Origin: Chthoniobacterales bacterium
GTDB lineage: Bacteria; Verrucomicrobiota; Verrucomicrobiia; Chthoniobacterales; UBA6821
Direction of reading: 5' to 3'
NCBI GenBank assembly: GCA_019747735.1
Contig: JAIEQL010000012.1
Location: 1-40,438 of the forward strand
Length of the DNA stretch: 40,438 nucleotides
In this document: piece after piece, positions 31,677 through 38,844 of the stretch
How positions within the stretch are numbered: position 1 is the first letter of the stretch
Layout of the letters: each line of letters begins with the position of its first letter
Made by a program: the position numbers and the translations under genes
The notes under the pieces: generated by a model
Databases searched by the model: none
Told to the model about the DNA's origin: nothing
Seen by the model: the letters and a program-made list of their open reading frames with translations, nothing else

Positions 31677-33197
31677 ATGATCCTTTTTTTTCTGATCGCA
31701 GTAACAGCGCTTCGTCTTCTGATTGCTTCCTTCGGTCACCTCAATGAAACAGAGGCCTATCTCCTACTCTGCGGTCATCATCTCGACTGGAGCTTTATTG
31801 AAGGACCAGCTGGAGTACCAGCATTAATGAGGCTGAGTACTGCCTTTTTAGGATCAACATCTTTAGGTGTGCGCTTGTTTTCACCCGTGATGTTAGGTGT
31901 GGCCTCGCTTGTCATCGCTTCTTTGGCTCGTGCTCTTCATGGAGAAAAGGTGGCACGCTGGAGTGTTCTTGCTTTCAATCTCTTGCCACTGACCAATGCT
32001 GCTGCTCTGGTGATGGAAGGAACAATAATGGTGGCTTCTTGTTGGATCATCGCTGTAGCAGCTGCTTGGAGAGTGATGGTTAGTAACAAAAAATCATTCA
32101 GCTCTTGGGTTTTTTTTGGAGCCTTTGTAGCCATTGGAACGCAATTTTCTTATCCGATTGGGTTGTTGTTGTTAGTTGTTATTTTTTGGGAATTGTTCAT
32201 CGATGGCAAACTAAGTTCCTATGCCGGCGCAGGAGGAGCCTTTCTTTTTCTTATGCTAGGTTGGATGGGACCATTCTCATGGAACTTGCATCACGACTGG
32301 CTTTCTTGCAGTAGAATAACGTGGTGTTCTTTTTGCAGTTGGCATTTTCCAGTGCTAGAAATCGCTTCTCCTTTTTTTTGGAGCACACTTTTACTTCTTC
32401 CATTGCTCTTGGGGGGAGTTATTGAACTACTGATGCAGTGCAGGGTTCAAAAAAAGATTTCTGAAAAAGAGAAGACTCTTTTAGCGCTGCTGCTAGTTCC
32501 CTTCTTTTTTTATATTTATGAGTTGGGACATGGTCAGGCTGGTTATTCATGGATGCTCGTCCTGTTAGGCCTGTTGCTACCCGGGGTTGTGGCTCTTTTT
32601 CAAAAAAAAAGAGGGTTGAAAAAAAGTGGCATTGCTTTGTTAGTACTCTCTCTCCTGTTTTCCTTTTTTCTTGTTTCAGGAATTTTTTCTTCAGTAAATT
32701 ATTTTTCTTGTTGGGATATGCCTAACGTACGAGGTGTCACAGGCCTTCAGCCAATAGCTGTTGAAATCTTGCGTTGGAGAGCGACACAGCAAGATGGAGC
32801 AGGGAAGCGACCTTTTGTGATTGCTCAATCTCCTGGACTTGCTGCGCTTTTAGGATCGGTGCTCCCGATTACTTACCCTGAATTGCCAGAAGCCCCTTCT
32901 GTTTTTGTTCCAGAGTCCCCTGGGCTTGAAAGTCAGTTCCAGCTTTGGCCTCATTATGCCGAAGCGACCACTACAGCTATCGTTGATCCGCTTTACACAG
33001 AAGAGAAAGTCACGAGTTCTTTTTTGAGCCGAGATGCTTTTTATGTGACCTCAGAAACGTTAGAGGAAGTGCCTCAAACAATTCATGGAGCTTTTGCGAC
33101 TATAGAAGCACTTGGTGAGGCCGTGCTGACTGATCAAGGCAAAACTAGAAAACTTTTTATTTATCATTGCAAAAATTATCAGATGCTCTCCCTATAA
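31677..33197 (+). CDS. GT-C fold glycosyltransferase (GT39/ArnT-like membrane protein)
   Basis: A 506-residue inner-membrane protein with about ten hydrophobic helices in the first 370 residues and a soluble C-terminal part. The first loop reads LNETEAYLLLCGHHLDWSFI followed by EGPAGVPALMR, which matches the ArnT/PMT-2 layout DExYY...W. Here the acidic pair is shifted (NETEA), so the catalytic residue is probably one of the Glu. Enzymes of this class move sugars from polyprenyl-phosphate to lipid A or protein at the periplasmic face. Pairing with a PAP2 phosphatase supports lipid-carrier chemistry. The acceptor is unknown. Confidence 0.8.
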   Translation: MILFFLIAVTALRLLIASFGHLNETEAYLLLCGHHLDWSFIEGPAGVPALMRLSTAFLGSTSLGVRLFSPVMLGVASLVIASLARALHGEKVARWSVLAFNLLPLTNAAALVMEGTIMVASCWIIAVAAAWRVMVSNKKSFSSWVFFGAFVAIGTQFSYPIGLLLLVVIFWELFIDGKLSSYAGAGGAFLFLMLGWMGPFSWNLHHDWLSCSRITWCSFCSWHFPVLEIASPFFWSTLLLLPLLLGGVIELLMQCRVQKKISEKEKTLLALLLVPFFFYIYELGHGQAGYSWMLVLLGLLLPGVVALFQKKRGLKKSGIALLVLSLLFSFFLVSGIFSSVNYFSCWDMPNVRGVTGLQPIAVEILRWRATQQDGAGKRPFVIAQSPGLAALLGSVLPITYPELPEAPSVFVPESPGLESQFQLWPHYAEATTTAIVDPLYTEEKVTSSFLSRDAFYVTSETLEEVPQTIHGAFATIEALGEAVLTDQGKTRKLFIYHCKNYQMLSL

Positions 33198-33198
33198 A

Positions 33199-33298
33199 AA
33201 GTGAAGAGTGAAGAATAGCTGCGCGAAGTTTGAGTGTTAGCAGTTTGAGTTATCTTCGCTGCTTCGCAGCATTAGGAGTACAGCGACACTCTTTACTC
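33199..33298. repeat. Weak inverted repeat after the GT-C gene
   Basis: AAGTGAAGAGTG (33199-33210) pairs with CACTCTTTACTC (33287-33298), with mismatches, and inner stems include GCTGCGCGAAG with CTTCGC and GCTGC-TTC-GCAGC. It begins at the GT-C stop codon. The remaining bases up to the tRNA at 33376 show nothing I can name. Confidence 0.35.
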
Positions 33299-33375
33299 AT
33301 ATCTTTATCTCACTAAAATTTTTAAGATCACTCTTGATGCATCTCGATGCTCTTGCTACCCTCTTCGCTCTTGAT

Positions 33376-33447
33376 GCCAAGGTAGCTCAGAGGTAGAGCA
33401 GGGGACTCATAAGCCCTTGGTCGGGAGTTCAATTCTCCCCCTTGGCA
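33376..33447 (+). tRNA. tRNA-Met (anticodon CAT), elongator type
   Basis: A 72-base cloverleaf with acceptor GCCAAGG and CCTTGGC, discriminator A, and loop CTCATAA. The anticodon is CAT. It lacks the CCC/GGG-like initiator features, so it is elongator Met; a lysidine-modified tRNA-Ile2 (also CAT) is the alternative. The last pair of the anticodon stem is an A-G mismatch. CCA is not encoded. Confidence 0.9.
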
Positions 33448-33467
33448 CATCATCCCTTTGCGATGAG

Positions 33468-33577
33468 TTTAAGTTAGGAGTTGAAGTTGATTTTTTATAG
33501 AGCGATTGAATCCTTTAACCTTAACTTTCTTACACCTAGACTTGATCCTTCAACTTAAACTAATAACTTCAACTGCG
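33468..33577. repeat. CTTCAACTT leader repeats between tRNA-Met and rpsT (inverted pair)
   Basis: A minus-sense copy (33468-33490, GAGTTGAAGTTGA) and a plus-sense copy (33548-33574, CTTCAACTTAAACTAATAAC then TTCAACT) face each other. The plus-sense copy is upstream of rpsT, separated from the ATG by about 48 bases. Pattern and orientation match the motif at other start codons. Confidence 0.5.
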
Positions 33578-33622
33578 TTGCTCCCAGCAACGTTTTTCAT
33601 CCTTTTTCAACTCTAATTATTT

Positions 33623-34015
33623 ATGGCTTCCTCAAAAACAACATCTAAGGTTCTCAAGAAAAGTGATTCTGGAACAAAACGCGCCAAGCAAGGAATTGTG
33701 CGTTCTCAACGCAATGTTAGCTTAAGCTCACGTCTCAAAACTCAAGAAAAGAAAGTATTGGCGGCCATCGGAGAAGAAATAGAACAAGCTAAGAGTGCTT
33801 TTGGAACTCTTGTTAGTATGCTTGAGAAAGCTGTCAACAAAGGTGTCATTCACAAAAATAAAGCCACTCGTAAAAAAAGCCTCTTTCATCAACGCCTTCA
33901 AGCTGCTCAACCTGCTGGTGCCAAAATAGCAACGCGCCCTAAAGCTCCCAAGGGACAAACTGCTAAAGATAAATCGATGGCAAAGGCTAAGCTTAAGTCG
34001 AAAGTAAAAAAGTAA
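33623..34015 (+). CDS. rpsT: 30S ribosomal protein S20 with a lysine/alanine-rich C-terminal extension
   Basis: A 130-residue protein, longer than the usual 85-90. The S20 core lies at about residues 25-94: SSRLKTQEKKVLAAIGEEIE, then VSMLEKAVNKGVIHKNKATR and KKSLFHQRLQ, with the family's KGVIHKNxAxRKKS signature. It binds 16S rRNA early in 30S assembly. The last ~36 residues (from PAGAKIATRPKAP) are almost all Lys, Ala, Pro and Ser. This extension may add rRNA contacts. The N-terminus is also Ser/Lys-rich. No Shine-Dalgarno sequence was seen. Confidence 0.92.
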   Translation: MASSKTTSKVLKKSDSGTKRAKQGIVRSQRNVSLSSRLKTQEKKVLAAIGEEIEQAKSAFGTLVSMLEKAVNKGVIHKNKATRKKSLFHQRLQAAQPAGAKIATRPKAPKGQTAKDKSMAKAKLKSKVKK

Positions 34016-34025
34016 TTAATTAAGA

Positions 34026-34220
34026 ATTAACAGGGATAGAAGCGATGGAAGGGATAAAATCCTTCGCATCAGTTGAAGTGTCGCTACTTTGTGGCCGCAT
34101 CCCTGCGAAGACGAGGATCCAGCTATTGTAGCCATAGCGTTAATTCCAAAAACTCTCGTTAGAGTCATTTTGTTTTTATCTTTTTTCTTCATCCCTTCCA
34201 TCGCTTTCATCCCTGTTAAT
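34026..34220. repeat. 195-bp inverted-repeat element between rpsT and recR
   Basis: Arms 34026-34055 and 34191-34220 are 30-bp reverse complements with two mismatches (ATTAACAGGGATAGAAGCGA and ten more bases). The 135-base interior has a short hairpin (ACTCT-CGTT-AGAGT). The right arm ends 10 bases before the recR ATG and the left arm begins 10 bases after the rpsT stop. No coding potential. Confidence 0.75.
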
Positions 34221-34230
34221 CTTTTTCTCA

Positions 34231-34842
34231 ATGCCCTTGGATTACCCAGAATCTTTTCGAGAGCTAACACGCGAACTTCGGCGCCTCCCTGGGGTTGGGC
34301 CGCGGGGAGCAGAGCGGATTGCCCTTTGGATGTTTCGTTCTCCTCATGCCTCTCCTAGGGCCTTATCAAGGGCGGTTGAAACTGCCTGTGCTCAATTAAA
34401 AACATGCAAGCTTTGTGGTTTCTTTACCCACGAAGAATTTTGTTTTCTCTGCAGCGAGGAAGACCGGAGTGGCAAGGAACTCTGTGTTGTAGAAATGATC
34501 ACCGATATTTTGCCACTGGAGCGGACAGGAGCTTTTCGTGGCCGCTATCATGCACTTGGGGGAAAGCTCTCGCCGCTTACTGGCATTGGTCCAGAACAGT
34601 TACGAGTTTCAGAACTCATAGATCGTATCGCTGCGGAAACTCCCTCTGAGATCATCTTGGCATTGGGATCGGACATTGAAGGTGAGGCGACGGCACATTA
34701 TTTAGCAGAGTTGATTAGCTCTACAAAAGTGAAGGTCACGCGTCTCGCTCAAGGTCTTCCTGCGGGAGGTGGTATCGAGTATGCCGATCAAAGAACGCTA
34801 CAACGGGCTTTGCTCCATCGAAATCTGTTCGGTACGCCCTAA
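34231..34842 (+). CDS. recR: Recombination mediator protein RecR
   Basis: A 203-residue protein that works with RecF and RecO to load RecA at gaps. The N-terminal helix-hairpin-helix reads LRRLPGVGPRGAERIALW. The zinc finger is CKLCGFFTHEEFCFLC. The Toprim domain has VVEMITDILPLERTGAFRGR followed by YHALGG and ALGSDIEGEATAHYLAEL. All landmarks and the length match the family. The ATG at 34231 follows the inverted-repeat element closely, so the element's right arm lies in the leader. The end of recR lies 22 bases upstream of the next gene. Confidence 0.97.
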   Translation: MPLDYPESFRELTRELRRLPGVGPRGAERIALWMFRSPHASPRALSRAVETACAQLKTCKLCGFFTHEEFCFLCSEEDRSGKELCVVEMITDILPLERTGAFRGRYHALGGKLSPLTGIGPEQLRVSELIDRIAAETPSEIILALGSDIEGEATAHYLAELISSTKVKVTRLAQGLPAGGGIEYADQRTLQRALLHRNLFGTP

Positions 34843-34864
34843 CTTCCTGTTGGTAGATGCTTCT

Positions 34865-35209
34865 ATGAATACTCTACAATTTTCCAATAATACAACTCCT
34901 TCTCCAAGTCCAACTAGCATAGGATCGGAAAGCACACGATCAAAAGCGAACAGTGTTCCTTTAAGCTATTCTGAAAAAGGTTCCTCGCCTAAGGAAGGTG
35001 GTTTTTTTACTAATCTTTTCAGGCCCGTTTCCCGCCCTGATCTTTCCGGCCTTAGAGCATCATTAAAAATTTTTGTAGTCGATGCAGTGCCAGGAGCTGA
35101 GGCGCACAGCGAGGGAGTGTATAGCCAATACTCGATGGAGCGAGCACCGAAGCGACGACGCAATGAGCAGCTAGAGAATTTTTATATTCATTTTCAAGAC
35201 ATGCTCTAG
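34865..35209 (+). CDS. Small Ser/Pro-rich protein, unknown function
   Basis: A 114-residue protein. The N-terminus is Ser/Thr/Pro-rich (MNTLQFSNNTTPSPSPTSIG), then FFTNLFRPVSRPDLSGLRAS, and a basic patch APKRRRNEQLENFY near the end. It has no signal peptide or membrane segment. The layout (polar, disordered N-terminus with no Sec signal) resembles that of the protein at 24764-25768, including a similar GGFFTNLF/STFSKLF stretch, so the two may have the same role. The start at 34865 is the first ATG after recR; the frame is open into recR. No family is recognised; it may be host-associated or simply small and fast-evolving. Confidence 0.55.
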   Translation: MNTLQFSNNTTPSPSPTSIGSESTRSKANSVPLSYSEKGSSPKEGGFFTNLFRPVSRPDLSGLRASLKIFVVDAVPGAEAHSEGVYSQYSMERAPKRRRNEQLENFYIHFQDML

Positions 35210-35305
35210 GCACTGTTAAGCTTTGCTGCATGCCTTTAAAACCCAATCTGAGAACAAGTCCTTACAAAATATCATCCACCCTAACTGCGGAACTTGGGCT
35301 AGCAT

Positions 35306-35337
35306 CCTTCAACTTCAACTAGTACCTTCAACTTCTT
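35306..35337 (+). repeat. CTTCAACTT leader repeat before rsmD
   Basis: CCTTCAACTTCAACTAGTAC then CTTCAACTTCTT ends three bases before the rsmD ATG. It is nearly the same as the sequence before glgE. Confidence 0.6.
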
Positions 35338-35340
35338 CCC

Positions 35341-35889
35341 ATGCGCATTATTGCTGGCTCCGCTAAAGGAATCATTCTGAAACAACCCGCTTCAGTCACC
35401 CGTCCCACCATGGATCGAGTGCGTGCTGCTGTTTTTTCAATGTTAGGAGAACGGATTCCTCATGCCAGAGTTCTCGATCTTTTTGCGGGAACAGGTGCTA
35501 TGGGAATTGAGGCGTTAAGTCGCGGTGCGGCTTCTGTTCTTTTTGTAGAGCAGAACAGTCAGTGCGTTGAGGTTATTGAGGGCAATCTTAAGGTCACGCG
35601 ATTGCATGGGAAGATTGTCAAAAGAGATGTCTTAACATGGCTTGCGCATGCTCCGAACGAAACTTTTGATCTTGTCTTTGCTGATCCACCCTATCCAGAT
35701 AGGGAAGGAAATAACTTAGCCTCATCGCTTTTAGCTGCTCCTCATCTTGTCAATACGATTGCTTCAGAAGGGCTTCTGGTCTTGGAATGCAAGCGCAATC
35801 AGGAGTTACCTGAGGTTTTCGGATTGGAAGTGCTTATTGATCGGGTTTATGGGGTAACGCGGATTGTGATATTTAGGCTAAACAGGTAG
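35341..35889 (+). CDS. rsmD: 16S rRNA (guanine(966)-N(2))-methyltransferase
   Basis: A 182-residue SAM-dependent methyltransferase that modifies G966 of 16S rRNA. The start MRIIAGSAKGIILKQP and RPTMDRVRAAVFSML are diagnostic of RsmD. Motif I is VLDLFAGTGAMGIEALSRGA and the catalytic motif IV is LVFADPPYPD. Length is normal. The ATG at 35341 follows the CTTCAACTT leader closely. Confidence 0.95.
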   Translation: MRIIAGSAKGIILKQPASVTRPTMDRVRAAVFSMLGERIPHARVLDLFAGTGAMGIEALSRGAASVLFVEQNSQCVEVIEGNLKVTRLHGKIVKRDVLTWLAHAPNETFDLVFADPPYPDREGNNLASSLLAAPHLVNTIASEGLLVLECKRNQELPEVFGLEVLIDRVYGVTRIVIFRLNR

Positions 35890-35996
35890 CAGGTTACAGG
35901 CTAACTGAAAGATAGTTTCTTGAAAAAATATAGAATTTTTTGAATTTACTATTGGTAGATCTGATTTGCCAAAGTTCTTATTGTACCCTGCTACCT
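35884..35996. repeat. Short inverted repeat flanking the rsmD-waaA gap
   Basis: AGGTAGCAGG (35884-35893, overlapping the rsmD stop) pairs with CCTGCTACCT (35987-35996), which ends 6 bases before the waaA ATG. Arms are 10 bp and perfect; the spacing is 93 bases. Such an arrangement could affect waaA translation, but chance remains possible. Confidence 0.45.
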
Positions 35997-36001
35997 CTTT
36001 T

Positions 36002-37324
36002 ATGATTCTCTTTTTTTACAACCTTCTTTTTCCAATAGTTTTTCTCTGCCTGCTCCCGTTCTACCTGCCTAGAATGTTTCGTCGCGGTGGGTATCAAGAT
36101 CGGTTTTTTCAGCGGCTTGGCATTTTTGATCGAGCGACCGCAGAGCGCCTTGGCACGGGTCGTCTCTGGGTTCATGCGGTGAGTGTCGGGGAGGTTTTTA
36201 TTGCTCTCAAATTTATTCGTCATTTTAAAAAGTGTTTTCCTGAGGCCCGTTTTTTTCTCTCAGTGACGACGACAACTGCTTTGGCCATTGCAGAAAAAGA
36301 AGCCTCCGATTGGTTGGAGCCGATTGCTAATCCCATCGACTTTTTTTTGATTAGCAATTACGTGATCAATCGCTTTGAGCCTGCGGCCTTGATTAGCGTG
36401 GAAGGAGACCTCTGGGTGCAGCGCCTGTTTCATTCAAAAAAAAGAGGCATACCTACAGCTCTTATTACAGCCCGTGTTTCTAAGCATTCAGAATCACGTT
36501 TTCGGCAGTTTCGTTGGGTGATTGCTCCTCTCTTTAGCGCTCTTGATTTTATTGGTTATCCCTCGTTAAACGATGAAGAACGCTGGCATTCTTTGGGGGT
36601 ACTTCCTCTTAGTAGGACTATAACAGGGAATATTAAATATGATTATGAGGGCATGCCATCAACATTCCCTCCACCTGATATTGAGGATGTTTTTTCTGGT
36701 TTAGGATGGAGTAGAGAGGACCCTGTTTTTTTAGCCGGAAGCACCTTTCATCTTGAGGAAGAAAAAGTCGTAGTTGCAGCATGGCGTCAGCTGCGTGAGC
36801 GCTTTCCAAGTCTCAGGCTGATCCTAGCCCCCCGCCATGCTGAGCGGCGTCATGAAATTGTCTCTTTTTTACAAGAACAACAATTGAGTGTAACTCTTCG
36901 TTCCAAGAAGAATGTAGATAAAGCAGATGTTTTTCTTCTCGATACGACGGGAGAGCTGCAGTCGTGGTATATGGCAGCGACGATTATTTTTATTGGAAAA
37001 AGTTTGGGGATAAAAACAGCCTGTGGTGGACAAAATCTTGTGGAGCCTTTGATGTTGGGACGCCCCGTGTTGGTGGGCCCCTTTATGGATAATTTTCAAC
37101 CTCTCACCTCAGAGCTGCTTGCAGTAAGAGGAATTTTGGAAGTCACCAATGCCCAAGAGATAGCTCTTGGGATAGAACGACTGCTTCTTGCTCCCCAGGA
37201 GGCAAGTGCCGTGGTGGAACGAGGAATGAAGGTGCTTGCACCACACCAAGGTGCTACGAATCGTACTTGTGATGAGGTTGCAGCATTGCTTGCTAAAAAT
37301 CCCTCTCGACGTGGAGCTCTTTAA
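36002..37324 (+). CDS. waaA: 3-deoxy-D-manno-octulosonic acid (Kdo) transferase
   Basis: A 440-residue inner-membrane glycosyltransferase that adds Kdo to lipid IVA from CMP-Kdo. An N-terminal membrane anchor (ILFFYNLLFPIVFLCLLPFY) is followed by the N-domain with RLWVHAVSVGEV, where the catalytic base Glu is in SVGEV. The C-terminal domain has GNIKYDYEG, FLAGSTFHLEEE, LILAPRHAERRHEI and GGQNLVEPLMLGRPVLVGP, all hallmarks. I chose the ATG at 36002; an in-frame TTG at 35966 would add 12 residues without likeness to the family. Together with lpxC-fabZ and lpxA it shows a lipid A-Kdo outer membrane. Confidence 0.95.
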   Translation: MILFFYNLLFPIVFLCLLPFYLPRMFRRGGYQDRFFQRLGIFDRATAERLGTGRLWVHAVSVGEVFIALKFIRHFKKCFPEARFFLSVTTTTALAIAEKEASDWLEPIANPIDFFLISNYVINRFEPAALISVEGDLWVQRLFHSKKRGIPTALITARVSKHSESRFRQFRWVIAPLFSALDFIGYPSLNDEERWHSLGVLPLSRTITGNIKYDYEGMPSTFPPPDIEDVFSGLGWSREDPVFLAGSTFHLEEEKVVVAAWRQLRERFPSLRLILAPRHAERRHEIVSFLQEQQLSVTLRSKKNVDKADVFLLDTTGELQSWYMAATIIFIGKSLGIKTACGGQNLVEPLMLGRPVLVGPFMDNFQPLTSELLAVRGILEVTNAQEIALGIERLLLAPQEASAVVERGMKVLAPHQGATNRTCDEVAALLAKNPSRRGAL

Positions 37325-37342
37325 CTTCTATGCTCCGCCGTT

Positions 37343-38599
37343 ATGCCATTTCGTACTTTAGGTCTCAACACTTCCGTTCTCAAAGCTATTGCCAAGGCAG
37401 GCTATGTAGAACCCACTCCGATTCAAGTAGCCTCTATTCCCATTATTCTGGAAGGAAAAGATCTGATTGGTATTGCTCAAACAGGGACGGGGAAAACAGC
37501 TGCTTTTGTATTGCCTCTGCTCACTATGATGGAAGCAGAACCTCATGAAGAGGGGTATGTGCGTGTGCTGGTAGTTGCTCCGACACGCGAACTGGTCGTG
37601 CAGATCGAAGAAAATGTGCGTGCTTATGCAACTTATCTGCCTTTAAAAATAGCGACTATTTACGGTGGTGTGAGTGAGCGTCCTCAGATTAAAGCCCTGA
37701 CGGAAGGTGTTGATATTGTCATTGCAACTCCAGGACGCCTTCTAGACTTGATTCGCGGGCGAGAGAGAGTTTTTTCTAAAATAAAACATCTCGTGCTGGA
37801 TGAAGCTGATCGCATGCTGGATATGGGTTTTGTTCCTGCCATTCGTCAGATTGTAAAATTGTTGCCACGCCAACGTCAGACGCTTTTCTTTTCAGCGACA
37901 CTCTCTTTAGAAATTGAAAAACTTACCCAAGAATTTTTGAACGCTCCAAAAATTGTGGAGATAGGCCGTCGTTCTAATCCTGCGGAAACCGTCACGCAGT
38001 ATGTGTACGAAGTCTCTCATCATCTCAAGCAACCTTTATTGATTCACTTGCTCAAAGATGCTGCTTTTAACATGGTCTTAATTTTTACAAGAACGAAGCA
38101 CGGAGCAGATCGCATTGCCAGGCGTCTAGAACAATATAAAATCACCACAGCAACGCTTCACTCCAATCGTTCTCAGAATCAGCGTTTGAAAGCGTTGCAA
38201 GATTTTAAAGATGGAAAAGTACGCGTGTTGGTAGCAACAGATATTGCTGCGCGAGGCATTGATGTTGATGGAATTTCTCATGTGGTGAATTATGATTTTC
38301 CACCGCATCATGAAGACTACATTCATCGTATTGGCCGTACAGGTCGTGCTAAAGCCATTGGGGAGGCCATTAGTTTTGTGATGCACGAAGATCACGGGGC
38401 TCTGCGTTCTTTGGAGCGCTTTATTGGACGAGGTATTCTGCGTAAAAAAGCGGAAGGATTCGATACAAGTATGCTTCCTTCACAGGATGAAAAACCAGCT
38501 TCCACAAGGCATCGTTCTGGTTCTACCAGATCGACTCGCACTCCGCCCACAGAAGACAAAAGAGGGCGACGGTTTTTAGGCTTTGGTCGTCGATCCTGA
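37343..38599 (+). CDS. rhlE: DEAD-box ATP-dependent RNA helicase (RhlE-like)
   Basis: A 418-residue helicase of normal RhlE length. All motifs are present: Q motif GYVEPTPIQ, Walker A AQTGTGKT, PTRELV, DEAD in VLDEADRML, SAT in FFSATLS, ATDIAARGID, and HRIGRTGRA. The two RecA-like domains cover about residues 1-370. The C-terminal tail is basic (SGSTRSTRTPPTEDKRGRRF), as in RhlE-type helicases, and likely binds RNA nonspecifically. It starts 18 bases after waaA. The exact substrate, such as ribosome assembly or the degradosome, cannot be inferred. Confidence 0.92.
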   Translation: MPFRTLGLNTSVLKAIAKAGYVEPTPIQVASIPIILEGKDLIGIAQTGTGKTAAFVLPLLTMMEAEPHEEGYVRVLVVAPTRELVVQIEENVRAYATYLPLKIATIYGGVSERPQIKALTEGVDIVIATPGRLLDLIRGRERVFSKIKHLVLDEADRMLDMGFVPAIRQIVKLLPRQRQTLFFSATLSLEIEKLTQEFLNAPKIVEIGRRSNPAETVTQYVYEVSHHLKQPLLIHLLKDAAFNMVLIFTRTKHGADRIARRLEQYKITTATLHSNRSQNQRLKALQDFKDGKVRVLVATDIAARGIDVDGISHVVNYDFPPHHEDYIHRIGRTGRAKAIGEAISFVMHEDHGALRSLERFIGRGILRKKAEGFDTSMLPSQDEKPASTRHRSGSTRSTRTPPTEDKRGRRFLGFGRRS

Positions 38600-38844
38600 T
38601 GGAGAGTGAGTCTTTTCGAAAATGTCGGTTGAGAAAGCTGCAATGCAGTGGCGAGCTGTGAAAGCGAACGCACCCTATGATAGAGAAATTTCTTTTTATC
38701 AATACCGGACTTCAGCCATTTTTTAGAGAATTTAAAATGCTCTAATCCTGGCCTCAAAAATCACCTCAAAAACTCCCTAACTTAGCGCCATTCCATTCTC
38801 CCATTATTTTCAACCATTTTCCCTGCCTCCTGGTCAATCTCTAC

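Noticed and set aside
34089..34358. A plus-strand frame between rpsT and recR
   Set aside because: It lies in the inverted-repeat element and overlaps the clear recR gene in another frame.
38600..38844. A gene in the gap between the helicase and the repeat protein
   Set aside because: The minus-strand frame at 38392-38757 mostly overlaps the helicase and has no family likeness; nothing else is seen in this 245-base gap.
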